A DNA stretch of 64,000 nt from Pseudemcibacter sp038106445 (GTDB lineage: Bacteria; Pseudomonadota; Alphaproteobacteria; Sphingomonadales; Emcibacteraceae): contig JAYODU010000011.1 of assembly GCA_038106445.1 (NCBI GenBank), positions 1 to 64,000 of the forward strand, in the 5' to 3' direction. The notes beneath the pieces are model-generated. The model had not been told where the DNA came from and ran no database searches. It was given only the letters and a program-made list of their open reading frames with translations. Shown piece after piece: positions 36,492 through 45,927 of this stretch (position 1 is its first letter; each line of letters starts with the position of its first letter). The position numbers were made by a program, and so were the translations under genes.

Positions 36492-36560
36492 ACGCTTAAC
36501 CATTTAAAGCTGATATAAAGCGAGCGTTTAGGGGAGAAACTCCCAAAATGCGGGTTTTCC
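36485..36560 (+). promoter_or_regulatory. leu attenuator RNA structures
   Basis: The CCCCTGAACGCT arm (36485-36496) overlaps the leader stop codon and pairs with AGCGTTTAGGGG (36523-36534), 12 bp with one G-T. Next come GGGAG-AAA-CTCCC (36532-36544), which competes for the same G-run, and an AAACTCCC/GGGTTT stem ending in TTTT (36538-36558). Mutually exclusive pairing of this kind fits attenuation control of leuA. Which stem terminates is inferred. Confidence 0.7.
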
Positions 36561-36632
36561 ATATAAAAAATTATATGTGTCTTTCCGGAATTATGATAGA
36601 TTATTTCAATAGAATTTAAAGGACTTAAGTCA

Positions 36633-38177
36633 ATGACGAGTGATAAAAACAGGGTAATCATTTTTGATACCACATTAAGAGACGGGGAACAGTCACCGGG
36701 CTGTTCCATGACATTGAACGAAAAATTACGAGTTGCAGAGGCACTTGAACAATTGGGTGTTGATGTTATTGAAGCGGGATTTGCGATTGCATCAAACGGT
36801 GATTTTAACGCCGTGCAGCAGATTTCAGCACTGTTGAAGGAAACGAGTGTGTGTTCGCTTGCACGTGCTTCGATTAAAGATATTGACCGGGCATGGGAAG
36901 CACTGAAGGGTGCAAAAAGGCCACGTATTCATACATTCATTTCCACAAGTGCACTGCATATGGAACATAAACTTCAAATGTCACCGGAAACCGTTCTTGG
37001 GAAAATTGAAGAAAGCGTATCATATGCAAGAAAACTTTGTGATGACGTAGAATGGTCATGTGAAGACGGCACCCGCACAGATGAGGATTTCCTGTATAAA
37101 TCCATTGAAACAGCCATTAAAGCGGGTGCTACAACGATTAATGTACCGGATACCGTGGGTTATACAACGCCCGCCGAATATACGGAAATGATGCGTAAAA
37201 TAATTGAAAATGTGCCAAATTCTGACAAGGCAATTTTTTCAACCCATTGTCATAATGATCTGGGGCTTGCTGTAGCAAACTCAATCGCCGCTGTTGTTGG
37301 TGGTGCACGTCAGATAGAATGTACCATCAATGGCATTGGTGAAAGAGCCGGTAATGCGGCTTTGGAAGAAGTTGTTATGGCATTTAGAACGCGTCATGAC
37401 ATTCTTCCCTATACCACGGGTATCGTAACTGAAAATATCACCAAAACATCACATCTGGTTTCGTCCGTAACTGGCTTAAATGTTCAGCATAATAAGGCGA
37501 TTGTCGGTGCTAACGCGTTTGCGCATGAAAGCGGTATTCATCAGGACGGTATGCTTAAAAACGCTGAAACCTATGAAATTATGACCCCTGAATCTGTCGG
37601 ACTTGGAAAATCAACTCTAGTGATGGGTAAACATTCCGGACGTCATGCGTTTAGCGAAAAACTTAAAGAACTGGGTTATGAGCTGGGGAACAATGAATTT
37701 TTAAGCGCATTTGAACAGTTCAAGGATCTCGCTGATGCTAAAAAAGTTGTTTATGAGGAAGATATTATTTCAATCGTTGATGATGGCATGCGCGATGCTG
37801 ACGGAATGCAGATCACAAACTGGAAATTTGTTTGTGATAAAGGTGTCCCTAACAGTGCCACTTTTGAGATAGCCGTTGATGGTGATGTCAAAGAAGTTCA
37901 TAGTGAAGGAAACGGTCCGGTAGATGCAGCATTTCTGGCTCTTGGCAGTTTGATCGATGGTGAACCTGATTTGGAACTTTATCAGGTACATGCGGTTACC
38001 AAAGGTACCGATGCCCAGGCTGAGGTAACAGTGCGGCTATCTGAAGACGGAAAGACCGTCAACGGACATGCTGCGCATACGGATACGCTCGTTGCATCGG
38101 CAAAGGCATACCTGAATGCGATAAACAAGCTTATCGTTAAGCGTGAAAAAAATAAGCCGGAAGAAATGACGGCGTAA
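36633..38177 (+). CDS. leuA: 2-isopropylmalate synthase
   Basis: Condenses acetyl-CoA with 2-oxoisovalerate, the first committed step of leucine synthesis. The HMGL-like barrel shows FDTTLRDGEQSPGCSM (~9-24), metal His in STHCHNDLGLAVANS, GERAGNAALEE and NAFAHESGIHQDGMLKN. Residues ~390-505 are the LeuA dimer/allosteric domain that binds leucine. 514 residues, typical. Start ATG 36633 follows AAAGGA. Controlled by the leader and attenuator upstream. Confidence 0.97.
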   Translation: MTSDKNRVIIFDTTLRDGEQSPGCSMTLNEKLRVAEALEQLGVDVIEAGFAIASNGDFNAVQQISALLKETSVCSLARASIKDIDRAWEALKGAKRPRIHTFISTSALHMEHKLQMSPETVLGKIEESVSYARKLCDDVEWSCEDGTRTDEDFLYKSIETAIKAGATTINVPDTVGYTTPAEYTEMMRKIIENVPNSDKAIFSTHCHNDLGLAVANSIAAVVGGARQIECTINGIGERAGNAALEEVVMAFRTRHDILPYTTGIVTENITKTSHLVSSVTGLNVQHNKAIVGANAFAHESGIHQDGMLKNAETYEIMTPESVGLGKSTLVMGKHSGRHAFSEKLKELGYELGNNEFLSAFEQFKDLADAKKVVYEEDIISIVDDGMRDADGMQITNWKFVCDKGVPNSATFEIAVDGDVKEVHSEGNGPVDAAFLALGSLIDGEPDLELYQVHAVTKGTDAQAEVTVRLSEDGKTVNGHAAHTDTLVASAKAYLNAINKLIVKREKNKPEEMTA

Positions 38178-38184
38178 ATTTTTT

Positions 38185-38221
38185 TAGGGCAATGGTTAAT
38201 ATTTATAATCATTGCCCTAAA
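38185..38221. terminator. hairpin after leuA
   Basis: TTAGGGCAATGGTTA (38185-38199) pairs with TAATCATTGCCCTAA (38207-38221), 15 bp with one G-T mismatch and a 7-nt loop, beginning 8 bp after the leuA stop. A T-run lies before rather than after the stem, so termination on the plus strand is plausible but not textbook. The rest of 38222-38384 is AT-rich leader of mreB with no gene. Confidence 0.55.
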
Positions 38222-38384
38222 TTCGCCCCGATGTAGGAGCAAAAAGCACGTTATATTATCTTTATTTATCTGATTCTGATAAATTATTTGCAATAATAAT
38301 ACTATGTTAATACAAACATACTATAAGTTTGCGTAATAAATTATAACAATTAAACCGCAAACACGCGGCAAAGGCAAAATTCAA

Positions 38385-39422
38385 ATGTTTGAAAAAATTC
38401 TTGGCATGTTTTCATCGGATATGGCGATCGATCTGGGAACAGCAAATACGCTTGTATATGTTAAGGGTCGCGGCATCGTTTTAAATGAACCATCAGTGGT
38501 AGCGCTTAAGACGTCTGGTGGCGTAAAGGAAGTACTGGCGGTTGGTGAAGCGGCAAAAATGATGCTGGGAAGAACGCCAGGTAATATTGAAGCTATTCGT
38601 CCTCTGCGTGACGGTGTGATTGCCGATTTTGAAGTCGCGGAAGCGATGATCAAGGATTTTATCCGTAAAGTTCATAACCGCAGCATGCTTGCCAGTCCGC
38701 AAATTGTTATTTGTGTCCCTTCCGGTTCAACACCGGTGGAAAGAAAAGCGATCCGTGACAGCGCGCTTGAAGCAGGTGCTAGACGGGTGTTTTTGATTGA
38801 AGAACCAATGGCTGCTGCAATTGGTGCTGGTCTTCCGGTGACAGAACCAACAGGATCTATGATTGTTGATATTGGTGGTGGTACCAGTGAAGTGGCCGTT
38901 TTATCGCTTGGTGGAATAGTATATTCGTCTTCGGTACGTGTAGGTGGTGATAAAATGGATGAAGCCATTATTGCTTACATCCGTCGAAATCATAACCTGC
39001 TGATTGGTGAAGCAAGTGCGGAACGCATTAAAAAAGAGATAGGTACCGCTGCGGCACCTGAAGATGGTGTCGGTCAGACAATGCAAATTAAAGGTCGTGA
39101 CCTGATGAATGGCGTGCCTAAGGAAATAGTCATTGACCAACTTCAGATATCAGAAGCACTCGCGGAGCCTATAAGCGCAATTATTGAGGGTGTGAAATTC
39201 GCTCTTGAACAGACACCACCTGAACTGGCTGCGGATATTGTCGATAAAGGTATAGTGCTCACCGGTGGTGGCGCGCTTCTTCGTGATTTCGACAAAGTAC
39301 TCAGAAAAGCGACAGGTCTTTCGGTGATAATCGCCGAAGAACCATTAACATGTGTGGCTCTTGGAACCGGTCGTTCACTTGAGAGTGAAATTCTGAAACA
39401 TGTACTTAGTGATTCCTATTAA
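38385..39422 (+). CDS. mreB: rod-shape actin homologue MreB
   Basis: Bacterial actin that guides lateral cell-wall synthesis. Actin-fold motifs are AIDLGTANTLVYVKGRG (phosphate 1), MIVDIGGGTSEVAVLSLGG (phosphate 2), EEPMAAAIGAGL (connect 1) and GIVLTGGGALLRDFD (adenosine). 345 residues, standard. First gene of a five-gene rod-shape block with mreC, mreD, mrdA and rodA. Confidence 0.98.
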   Translation: MFEKILGMFSSDMAIDLGTANTLVYVKGRGIVLNEPSVVALKTSGGVKEVLAVGEAAKMMLGRTPGNIEAIRPLRDGVIADFEVAEAMIKDFIRKVHNRSMLASPQIVICVPSGSTPVERKAIRDSALEAGARRVFLIEEPMAAAIGAGLPVTEPTGSMIVDIGGGTSEVAVLSLGGIVYSSSVRVGGDKMDEAIIAYIRRNHNLLIGEASAERIKKEIGTAAAPEDGVGQTMQIKGRDLMNGVPKEIVIDQLQISEALAEPISAIIEGVKFALEQTPPELAADIVDKGIVLTGGGALLRDFDKVLRKATGLSVIIAEEPLTCVALGTGRSLESEILKHVLSDSY

Positions 39423-39465
39423 TCATATACGGGAATATTTGCAGGATTAACAAGAGAGGCTAAAA

Positions 39466-40329
39466 ATGAAGGGGTTTGGACATCGATTTACTGCCTTCTT
39501 CTACATTGCTGCCTCGATCGTGCTGCTGATTTTCGGTCGTAGTCAGACTAATCTTATTGATCAGGTTCGTGCACAGATTTTTGCAACTTTTATTCCGGTG
39601 ATAACGGTCGTAGATATTCCACGTGTGGCAAGTTCAAGCCTTTCTGACTGGATTAGAAACATTGCAATTGTATATTCTGATAATGAATTTTTGCGCGAAG
39701 AAAATGCAGAACTCAAAAGACAGCTTGCAGAAGCGACCGAGCTTGAGATTGATAATCTCCGTCTAAAAAAACTATTAAATATCAAGGACGGTACTGTTTC
39801 TACCATAACGGCATCACGAATTGTATCGGGCAGTAATAGCCCATTTTTCAAAAGCATGCTGATTAATAGTGGTAGTAATGAAGGTGTTAAAAAGGGACAC
39901 GCTGTTGTCAATGAAGATGGTGTGATTGGCAGAACCATAATTGTTGCTGCTAATTCTTCACGTGTTTTGTTACTTAATGACATTAACAGCCGTATTCCGG
40001 TCAAATTCGCAAATACTGGTGTTAATGTAATCCTTGCTGGTGATAATTCGCAAGAGCTTAAAATTGAATTTATGCCACCGGAAGAAACCGCTTCGCCCGG
40101 CGATGTGATCCTTACTTCAGGAATGGGAGGTTTTTTTCCACCCGATTTACCGGTTGGCACCGTCACTGAAATTTCACCATTGGGAGAAATTAAAGTTAAA
40201 CCGGCGGTAAATCTTAACCGTTTGAATTATGTGAGCGTTATAGAATATAAAATAGCTGATTTTCCTGTTCTTAACCCTGAATTACAAGCGGGTGATGCGC
40301 TGCAACCGGCGGTACAGGAGCCTGAATGA
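39466..40329 (+). CDS. mreC: rod-shape-determining protein MreC
   Basis: Inner-membrane protein with a single N-terminal helix (~10-28), a coiled coil (~70-105, LREENAELKRQLAEATELEIDNLRLKKLL) and a periplasmic beta domain (~110-275) with ASRIVSGSNSPFFKSMLIN, GHAVVNEDGVIGRT and GDVILTSGMGGFFPPDLPVG. Links MreB filaments to penicillin-binding protein 2. 287 residues. Its stop overlaps the mreD start. Confidence 0.96.
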   Translation: MKGFGHRFTAFFYIAASIVLLIFGRSQTNLIDQVRAQIFATFIPVITVVDIPRVASSSLSDWIRNIAIVYSDNEFLREENAELKRQLAEATELEIDNLRLKKLLNIKDGTVSTITASRIVSGSNSPFFKSMLINSGSNEGVKKGHAVVNEDGVIGRTIIVAANSSRVLLLNDINSRIPVKFANTGVNVILAGDNSQELKIEFMPPEETASPGDVILTSGMGGFFPPDLPVGTVTEISPLGEIKVKPAVNLNRLNYVSVIEYKIADFPVLNPELQAGDALQPAVQEPE

Positions 40330-40838
40330 TGGCAAACATAAAGAAAAATAAAGAAAAATCATTTGGCTTTAAATCGACATTGCCTTTTTTAACCATATTA
40401 TTTCTTATAATAATGATGGTGTTACCCTACAATATTCCGTTAATTGATGATATAATGCCATTTCTGACATTGATAGGGGTTTATTACTGGAGTGTGTTTA
40501 AACCAGAACTGGTTCCTGTTAGTGTTATTTTTGTTCTTGGGTTGATTCAGGATATATTGCTTGGCAGTCCGTTTGGGTTAATGTCACTTTTACTCGTGGT
40601 TGTACAGCAATTTATATTTATCCAGGGGCGGCAATTTTTGGAAAGAGATTTTCTTTTTAACTGGTTTGTTTTTGTGATGATCGTAATTGGGTTTGGTGCA
40701 CTTTCATGGGGTGTAACATCGCTCTATTTTAGGGTATTCCTTGATTTTATTGATGTCATAGGACAAATTTTATTAACGATCGCTTTTTACCCGCTTATAA
40801 CATGGATGCTTGGCTTGATTAAAAAGGCTATTGGTTAG
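40326..40838 (+). CDS. mreD: rod-shape-determining protein MreD
   Basis: 170-residue membrane protein of about five helices with the family region PFLTLIGVYYWSVFKPELVPVSVIFVLGLIQDILLGSPFGLMSLL. Works with MreC in the elongasome. Two adjacent ATGs (40326 and 40329) overlap the mreC stop, indicating translational coupling; mrdA starts 7 bp after the stop. Confidence 0.93.
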   Translation: MMANIKKNKEKSFGFKSTLPFLTILFLIIMMVLPYNIPLIDDIMPFLTLIGVYYWSVFKPELVPVSVIFVLGLIQDILLGSPFGLMSLLLVVVQQFIFIQGRQFLERDFLFNWFVFVMIVIGFGALSWGVTSLYFRVFLDFIDVIGQILLTIAFYPLITWMLGLIKKAIG

Positions 40839-40845
40839 GAATTAA

Positions 40846-42696
40846 ATGCAACCGCCAGATAAAAATAAGCTAAAGATGTATACCAGACGTGCAACATTGC
40901 TGTCGGGTGGTATGCTGCTTTTATCATCGGCGCTTGTGGGGCGGATGTACTATTTGCAGGTAACAAGCCGTAGCCAGTATGAACTTCTGGCAGAACGAAA
41001 TCGTATAAGTATGCGTCTGCTTTCGCCGACGCGTGGTGATATTCTTGATCGGTTTGGACGTGAAATTGCCACCAGTACAACTGATTATCGAGTAAATGTT
41101 ATTCCCGAAGAAACAGAGGGGCTTCAGGAAACGTTGAAAGCTCTGGCTGAATATTTACCTATCAGTGATGGTGATAATGAAAGAATAGTAAAGGCTGCTG
41201 CAAAGCAGAGATCATTTCTTCCCATCAGTGTTGCAAATAATCTTGATTGGAAAACTTTTTCCAAGGTGAATGTGAATATGCCTGGTTTGCCGGGTATTCA
41301 ACCTGATGTCGGGACAAGCCGTTTTTATCCGGAACGGGAACTCGCAGCACATTTAATTGGTTACGTGGGGGCGGTTAATGAAGAAGAGGCTGCGGCTGAC
41401 CCTGATCCGCTACTTGAACTACCTGAATTCAAAATTGGCAAAAATGGTATTGAAAAAATACTTGATAACAAGCTGCGCGGAAGTGCGGGAAACAGTAAAG
41501 TTGAAGTCAATGTCCTTGGCCGTGTGATCCGTGAGCTTTCCCGTCAGGATAGTATTCCAGGGGAAGATGTGCGTCTGACAATTGATCTTGAAATTCAGAA
41601 ATTCGCTGCGAACAGGGTTCGTTATGAAAGTGCAGCTATTGTTGTCATGGATGTACATTCGGGAGAACTTCTTGGTGTTGCATCAACACCGTCGTTTGAC
41701 CCAAATGATTTTAATGGCGGGATTAGTCAACGTAAATGGGACAGCCTTCGTTTTGATATTCGTAAACCCCTTATAAACAAGGCGGTAAGCGGGCAATATT
41801 CACCGGGTTCTACATTTAAAATGATCGTTGCGTTGGCAGGATTGGAAGCAGGCTTGATTAAAGCTGAAGATACAAAATTTTGTGGCGCACGTTATACGCT
41901 TGGCAACAGGATTTTTCACTGCTGGAATAAAAATGGTCATGGCAATATCAATGTAACTCAGGCAATTGCTCAATCCTGTGACGTATATTTTTACAGACTA
42001 GCACGTGATCTGGGTATTGAAAAAATTCATAACATGGCGGCAAGGTTTGGACTTGGGGAGCGATTTAATATCGGAATTATGAGCGAAGCGAGGGGAATAA
42101 ATCCAAGCGAAGAATGGAAGTTTGGCTATACTGGTGAAAGATGGCAGGGTGGCGATACAATCAATGTTGGGATCGGGCAGGGTTATGTTTCGATGACACC
42201 ACTTCAACTTGCTGTTATGGGGGCAAGAATGGTCAACGGTGGTAAACGTGTGCTCCCCAAAATATTCCTTGACGAACGTGTTGAGTATGAAGAGCCGGAA
42301 AGCATGGGTATCAACCCAGAACATCTAAAAATTGTGGTTCAGGGAATGGATGATGTTTATAATCACCAGCGCGGGACAGCTTTTGCGCATCGTGCACGCG
42401 GTAAGGATTACAAGATTGGTGGAAAAACCGGTACCACGCAGGTCGTAAGGATAAGTATGGCTCAGCGGCAGGAAGGTTTACGAGACATTGAAGACATTGA
42501 ATGGATCCAGCGTGATCATGCTCTATTTATTGGTTACGGTCCGGTGGAGGCACCAAAATATTCAGTTGCCGTGCTGGTTGAACACGGCGGCGGCGGGTCT
42601 TCCGTTGCCTCACCAATTGCCCGCGACGTACTTGAGTTTTTATTGGATCGTGATCTGGCGGCAGAAGAAGCAAGCAGACCGGGGCAGGAAGTCTAA
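40846..42696 (+). CDS. mrdA: penicillin-binding protein 2 (peptidoglycan DD-transpeptidase)
   Basis: Cross-links peptidoglycan during elongation. One N-terminal transmembrane helix (~15-38), the PBP dimer domain with LSPTRGDILDRFGREIA (~60-76), and a transpeptidase domain with the catalytic Ser in SPGSTFKMI (SxxK), a QSCD motif (SxN-like) and KTGTTQV (KTG). 616 residues, normal for PBP2. Follows mreD by 7 bp and overlaps rodA by 1 bp. Confidence 0.97.
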   Translation: MQPPDKNKLKMYTRRATLLSGGMLLLSSALVGRMYYLQVTSRSQYELLAERNRISMRLLSPTRGDILDRFGREIATSTTDYRVNVIPEETEGLQETLKALAEYLPISDGDNERIVKAAAKQRSFLPISVANNLDWKTFSKVNVNMPGLPGIQPDVGTSRFYPERELAAHLIGYVGAVNEEEAAADPDPLLELPEFKIGKNGIEKILDNKLRGSAGNSKVEVNVLGRVIRELSRQDSIPGEDVRLTIDLEIQKFAANRVRYESAAIVVMDVHSGELLGVASTPSFDPNDFNGGISQRKWDSLRFDIRKPLINKAVSGQYSPGSTFKMIVALAGLEAGLIKAEDTKFCGARYTLGNRIFHCWNKNGHGNINVTQAIAQSCDVYFYRLARDLGIEKIHNMAARFGLGERFNIGIMSEARGINPSEEWKFGYTGERWQGGDTINVGIGQGYVSMTPLQLAVMGARMVNGGKRVLPKIFLDERVEYEEPESMGINPEHLKIVVQGMDDVYNHQRGTAFAHRARGKDYKIGGKTGTTQVVRISMAQRQEGLRDIEDIEWIQRDHALFIGYGPVEAPKYSVAVLVEHGGGGSSVASPIARDVLEFLLDRDLAAEEASRPGQEV

Positions 42697-43844
42697 TGCC
42701 ACTATCAGCACGTATCGGTGATCATAAACGAAAGAACCTGCGTCAGAAGCTTTCTGGCCTTAACTGGTTTATTGTTTTTATCATAGTCTGCGTGGCCGGC
42801 ATCGGTTTTGCCATGCTTTATTCGGTGGCAGGCGGTAGCATTGATCCCTGGGCAAAAAATCATTTTATCAGATTTTTGATTGGCCTGAGTGCGTTAGTCA
42901 TAATAGCCGTTGTAGATATAAGAGTGTGGATGTTTCTTGCTTATCCTTTTTATGCTCTTGCCCTTGTTATGCTGGTCATAGTGGATATTATGGGGGCCAT
43001 GGGAAAGGGATCCCAGCGCTGGCTAGATATAGGTATCATGAATATTCAACCTTCGGAACTAATGAAAATTGCTTTGGTGATGGCTCTTGCGCGCTATTAT
43101 CATTGTCTATCCGAGGAAGATACTTTGAAGCTTAAAAGCCTGATTAAGCCGATCATTATGATAGGGCTTCCTGCAGTATTGGTTCTAAGACAGCCGGATC
43201 TTGGAACAACATTGCTTATTATCATGGGTGGGATTGCGCTTTTGTTTGCAGCAGGTGTTCGCATGTGGTTGTTTGTTGTGAACATGATTGCGATGATGCC
43301 TGCGGCTTTTGGTGCGTGGCAGTTTTTGCAGCCTTACCAGAAACAACGTGTACTTACATTTCTTGATCCGGAAAAAGATCCGCTCGGTGCTGGATATCAT
43401 ATTATCCAGTCAAAAATTGCGCTTGGTTCCGGTGGAGTTTATGGAAAAGGTTTTATTCAGGGAACACAAAGTCAGCTTAATTTTTTACCAGAAAAACATA
43501 CTGATTTTATTTTTACAGTTATAGCTGAAGAATTGGGTCTTATAGGTGGCCTAAGCCTGCTTGCATTATATTTCATATTATTGGCATATGCGATGATTGT
43601 CAGTGTCAGTGTCAAAAGTCAGTTTGGTAGACTATTAATTCTGGGAATGGTTATCACATTCTTCCTTTATATATTTATTAACATTGCTATGGTTATGGGG
43701 CTTGTCCCGGTGGTGGGTGTACCACTTCCGCTGGTTTCATACGGTGGCTCGGCAATGCTGACACTTCTGATCGGTTTTGGTTTTATCCTGAGTGCCGACA
43801 TTCATAAGGAAACGTCAATTCCACGTGGTGGGGCATTCGCTTAA
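42696..43844 (+). CDS. rodA: rod-shape peptidoglycan glycosyltransferase RodA
   Basis: SEDS-family polymerase partnered with PBP2. Ten hydrophobic helices in 382 residues, with family motifs GSQRWLDIGIMNIQPSELMKIALV (~112-135), RQPDLGTTLL, FLPEKHTDFIFTVIAEELG (catalytic Asp in the HTDFIF segment) and PLVSYGGSAMLTLL near the end. Starts on the last base of the mrdA stop. Ends 3 bp from the convergent tag gene. Confidence 0.97.
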   Translation: MPLSARIGDHKRKNLRQKLSGLNWFIVFIIVCVAGIGFAMLYSVAGGSIDPWAKNHFIRFLIGLSALVIIAVVDIRVWMFLAYPFYALALVMLVIVDIMGAMGKGSQRWLDIGIMNIQPSELMKIALVMALARYYHCLSEEDTLKLKSLIKPIIMIGLPAVLVLRQPDLGTTLLIIMGGIALLFAAGVRMWLFVVNMIAMMPAAFGAWQFLQPYQKQRVLTFLDPEKDPLGAGYHIIQSKIALGSGGVYGKGFIQGTQSQLNFLPEKHTDFIFTVIAEELGLIGGLSLLALYFILLAYAMIVSVSVKSQFGRLLILGMVITFFLYIFINIAMVMGLVPVVGVPLPLVSYGGSAMLTLLIGFGFILSADIHKETSIPRGGAFA

Positions 43845-43847
43845 TTT

Positions 43848-44417
43848 TTATTTATTATATCGGTGACAGGTAACGATATGATCGTTCACTATACCAACAG
43901 CCTGCATAAACGCATAGCAGATGGTTGGTCCGCAAAATCCGAAGCCGTGTTTTTTAAGTGCTTTACTCATCGCTTCTGAATCCGGGCTTGTTGCAGGAAC
44001 TTTGTTCATGGTTTTCCAGTTGTTTACTTTGGTTTTACCGCCTGTAAAGCTCCAGATAAATTCGCCGAATGCGCCTTCCTTTTCTACTTCAATATCAAGA
44101 TATGCTTTTGCGTTTTTAATTGTGGCAATAATTTTCATCCGGTTGCGAATTATACCTGTATCATTCATAAGGCGATCAATATCATTGTCACTATAATCAG
44201 CTATGACATAAGGGTCAAAACCATCGAAGGCACGAATAAATGCTTCACGACGTTTCAGGATTGTGATCCATGATAAGCCTGCCTGAAAACCATCCAGAAT
44301 AAGTTTTTCCCATAAGGCGCGACTATCATAAACGGGAACACCCCACTCTTCATCGTGGTATGCTGTATAAATTGGGTCTGTTCCACACCAATCGCAGCGA
44401 ACAGTTTCATTCATCAT
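43848..44417 (-). CDS. tag: DNA-3-methyladenine glycosylase I
   Basis: Base-excision repair enzyme that removes 3-methyladenine. Family features are RCDWCGTDPIYTAYHDEEWGVPV with the zinc Cys and His (Cys8, Cys11 region, His21), LILDGFQAGLSWITIL, and C-terminal FGFCGPTICYAFMQAVGIVNDH followed by zinc His in TCHR. 189 residues, standard. Overlaps the end of ygfZ by 11 bp, so the pair is cotranscribed. Confidence 0.96.
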   Translation of the reverse strand: MMNETVRCDWCGTDPIYTAYHDEEWGVPVYDSRALWEKLILDGFQAGLSWITILKRREAFIRAFDGFDPYVIADYSDNDIDRLMNDTGIIRNRMKIIATIKNAKAYLDIEVEKEGAFGEFIWSFTGGKTKVNNWKTMNKVPATSPDSEAMSKALKKHGFGFCGPTICYAFMQAVGIVNDHIVTCHRYNK

Positions 44418-45213
44418 CTAGATCCTTATAAAAATCCGGTTTATAGGGTGTGACTTTAATGCCACAACAATCATATTCTATACCAAATTTCATATCTGCA
44501 ATTCTGAATAACACTATGGCATTTTTGTCACAATGAGACCTTAAGTCACCGACTTTATTACCTTTTTTATCTGTAATCTCCGAACCGAAGGCTGCGGCAA
44601 TTCCGGAAAGGGTTACGGGAAACATGGCCTTCTTTATTTTTCCGCGATATTTCATACGGGCGATTACTTCCTGGCCTACATAGCATCCTTTCTTAAAGTC
44701 GACACCATTAATTTGTTCAAAATGTCCTTCATGAATCGTACTTTTTTCGGGAATAAAGTCATATGTTCCTTCCGGAATGCCAAGCGAAATACGTCTTTTG
44801 TGATAGCTCATATCTGCGGCGTCGAAAGTTCCATTTTCAACAATGGCACGGTATCCCATTTTTTCATGTCGTGGATCTTTGTAGGAAAGTTTGTGATCTA
44901 TGGAATTAACTGAAGTGAAGACATTAAGCGCTTCATGTTTCTTTATTTCAACATCAGCACGCAAACGGTACATCATCAGTCTTCTCACAAGATCATCAGC
45001 ACGGCTTTTCTGGCAATCCAAATACAATATATTTTGAAATTCAAAAAGGAAGAAATCATGTAGAAATTTTCCCTGCGGTGTTAGTAAAGCTGAATAAAGT
45101 CCTTCAGCGTCCGTTAACCGTTCAAGACTATTTGTGATTATTCCATGCAATAGTTTCCTTCGATCGGCACCGGATAAAGTGATAACAGCCCTGTCGGACA
45201 GAATTTCAATCAT
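44407..45213 (-). CDS. ygfZ: YgfZ/GcvT-type folate-binding protein (Fe-S cluster assembly factor)
   Basis: Tetrahydrofolate-dependent helper for Fe-S enzymes. The signature KGCYVGQEVIARMKYRGKIKK is present (YgfZ consensus K-G-C-Y-x-G-Q-E), with N-terminal VITLSGADRRKLLHGIITN. 268 residues from ATG 45213, which has a CAGGAAA site and matches the family start; the frame is open 21 codons earlier. Its leader carries a 10-bp hairpin. Confidence 0.92.
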   Translation of the reverse strand: MIEILSDRAVITLSGADRRKLLHGIITNSLERLTDAEGLYSALLTPQGKFLHDFFLFEFQNILYLDCQKSRADDLVRRLMMYRLRADVEIKKHEALNVFTSVNSIDHKLSYKDPRHEKMGYRAIVENGTFDAADMSYHKRRISLGIPEGTYDFIPEKSTIHEGHFEQINGVDFKKGCYVGQEVIARMKYRGKIKKAMFPVTLSGIAAAFGSEITDKKGNKVGDLRSHCDKNAIVLFRIADMKFGIEYDCCGIKVTPYKPDFYKDLDDE

Positions 45214-45251
45214 TTTTCGTTTCCTGCGGGAATATTTCGGACGATATTGTT

Positions 45252-45284
45252 TTATCCCCTTCGTGAAAATTTTCAAGGGGATAA
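45252..45284 (-). promoter_or_regulatory. hairpin in the ygfZ leader
   Basis: TTATCCCCTT (45252-45261) pairs perfectly with AAGGGGATAA (45275-45284) across a 13-nt loop that contains GAAAATTTTC. It sits 39-71 nt ahead of the ygfZ ATG. No T-run follows on the minus strand, so a leader structure or protein-binding site is more likely than a terminator. Confidence 0.5.
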
Positions 45285-45411
45285 CTATACCTTATGAATT
45301 AAATCTGTATTCCCACATTTATATAGTCTAAATTACAATCAATTAAAGTAATTATGCTCTTTTTTAATTGCAGATACATCGGGCAGGGAATTTATGACGG
45401 TGAGTATTTAA

Positions 45412-45927
45412 ATGGCTAAAGCATTTGACAATGATATTAAAAGACTGCTTTTAAATACAACAAGCTTCATTCTCATTTTTATATTTTATGCTTCATTGCT
45501 TCCCTACAACCTGGAAACTTCTTCTGTAGACGCATCCTTGTATGGTTTTGCCTCTGCGTTAAAAATTTCAACAATATCAGCTGAGCCAGGCAAGTGGATA
45601 GGGCATTTTATCTTTAATATGCTTGTTGCTTTTGTGGCCAGTTTATATTGTGGATTTTACCGACAAGGAAGTAAATGGTTGTTGGTGTTTGGTGGTTTAT
45701 TAATCTTTGGCGTCTTAATTGAATATTTTCAGTTATTCATTGGTGGCAGGGGAACCCCCCTCGTTGATATTTATGCAAATATTGCCGGCCTAGCTGTTGG
45801 TTTTTTGCTTTGGGGCATGTTAGGAAAATTCACTATTGCTGCTTTACGATATTATTATGAATTTGGAACATTGACCTTAAATTTTGTAAGAACTTCACAG
45901 AAACAGCTAAAAGTCGGCCAAAAATGA
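45412..45927 (+). CDS. VanZ-like membrane protein
   Basis: Four hydrophobic helices in 171 residues and the VanZ-like motif GGRGTPLVDIYANIAGLAVG (~112-131), preceded by a GVLIEYFQLF helix. Function in most bacteria is unknown; in glycopeptide-resistant enterococci a distant relative raises teicoplanin tolerance. The last ~30 residues run into the remnant of a second VanZ-like gene on the other strand and may be incidental. Confidence 0.8.
   Translation: MAKAFDNDIKRLLLNTTSFILIFIFYASLLPYNLETSSVDASLYGFASALKISTISAEPGKWIGHFIFNMLVAFVASLYCGFYRQGSKWLLVFGGLLIFGVLIEYFQLFIGGRGTPLVDIYANIAGLAVGFLLWGMLGKFTIAALRYYYEFGTLTLNFVRTSQKQLKVGQK

Noticed and set aside
39561..40166. A 201-codon open frame antisense to mreC
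   Set aside because: It lies fully inside a well-supported gene, has no domain or export signal, and reflects codon bias of the sense strand.
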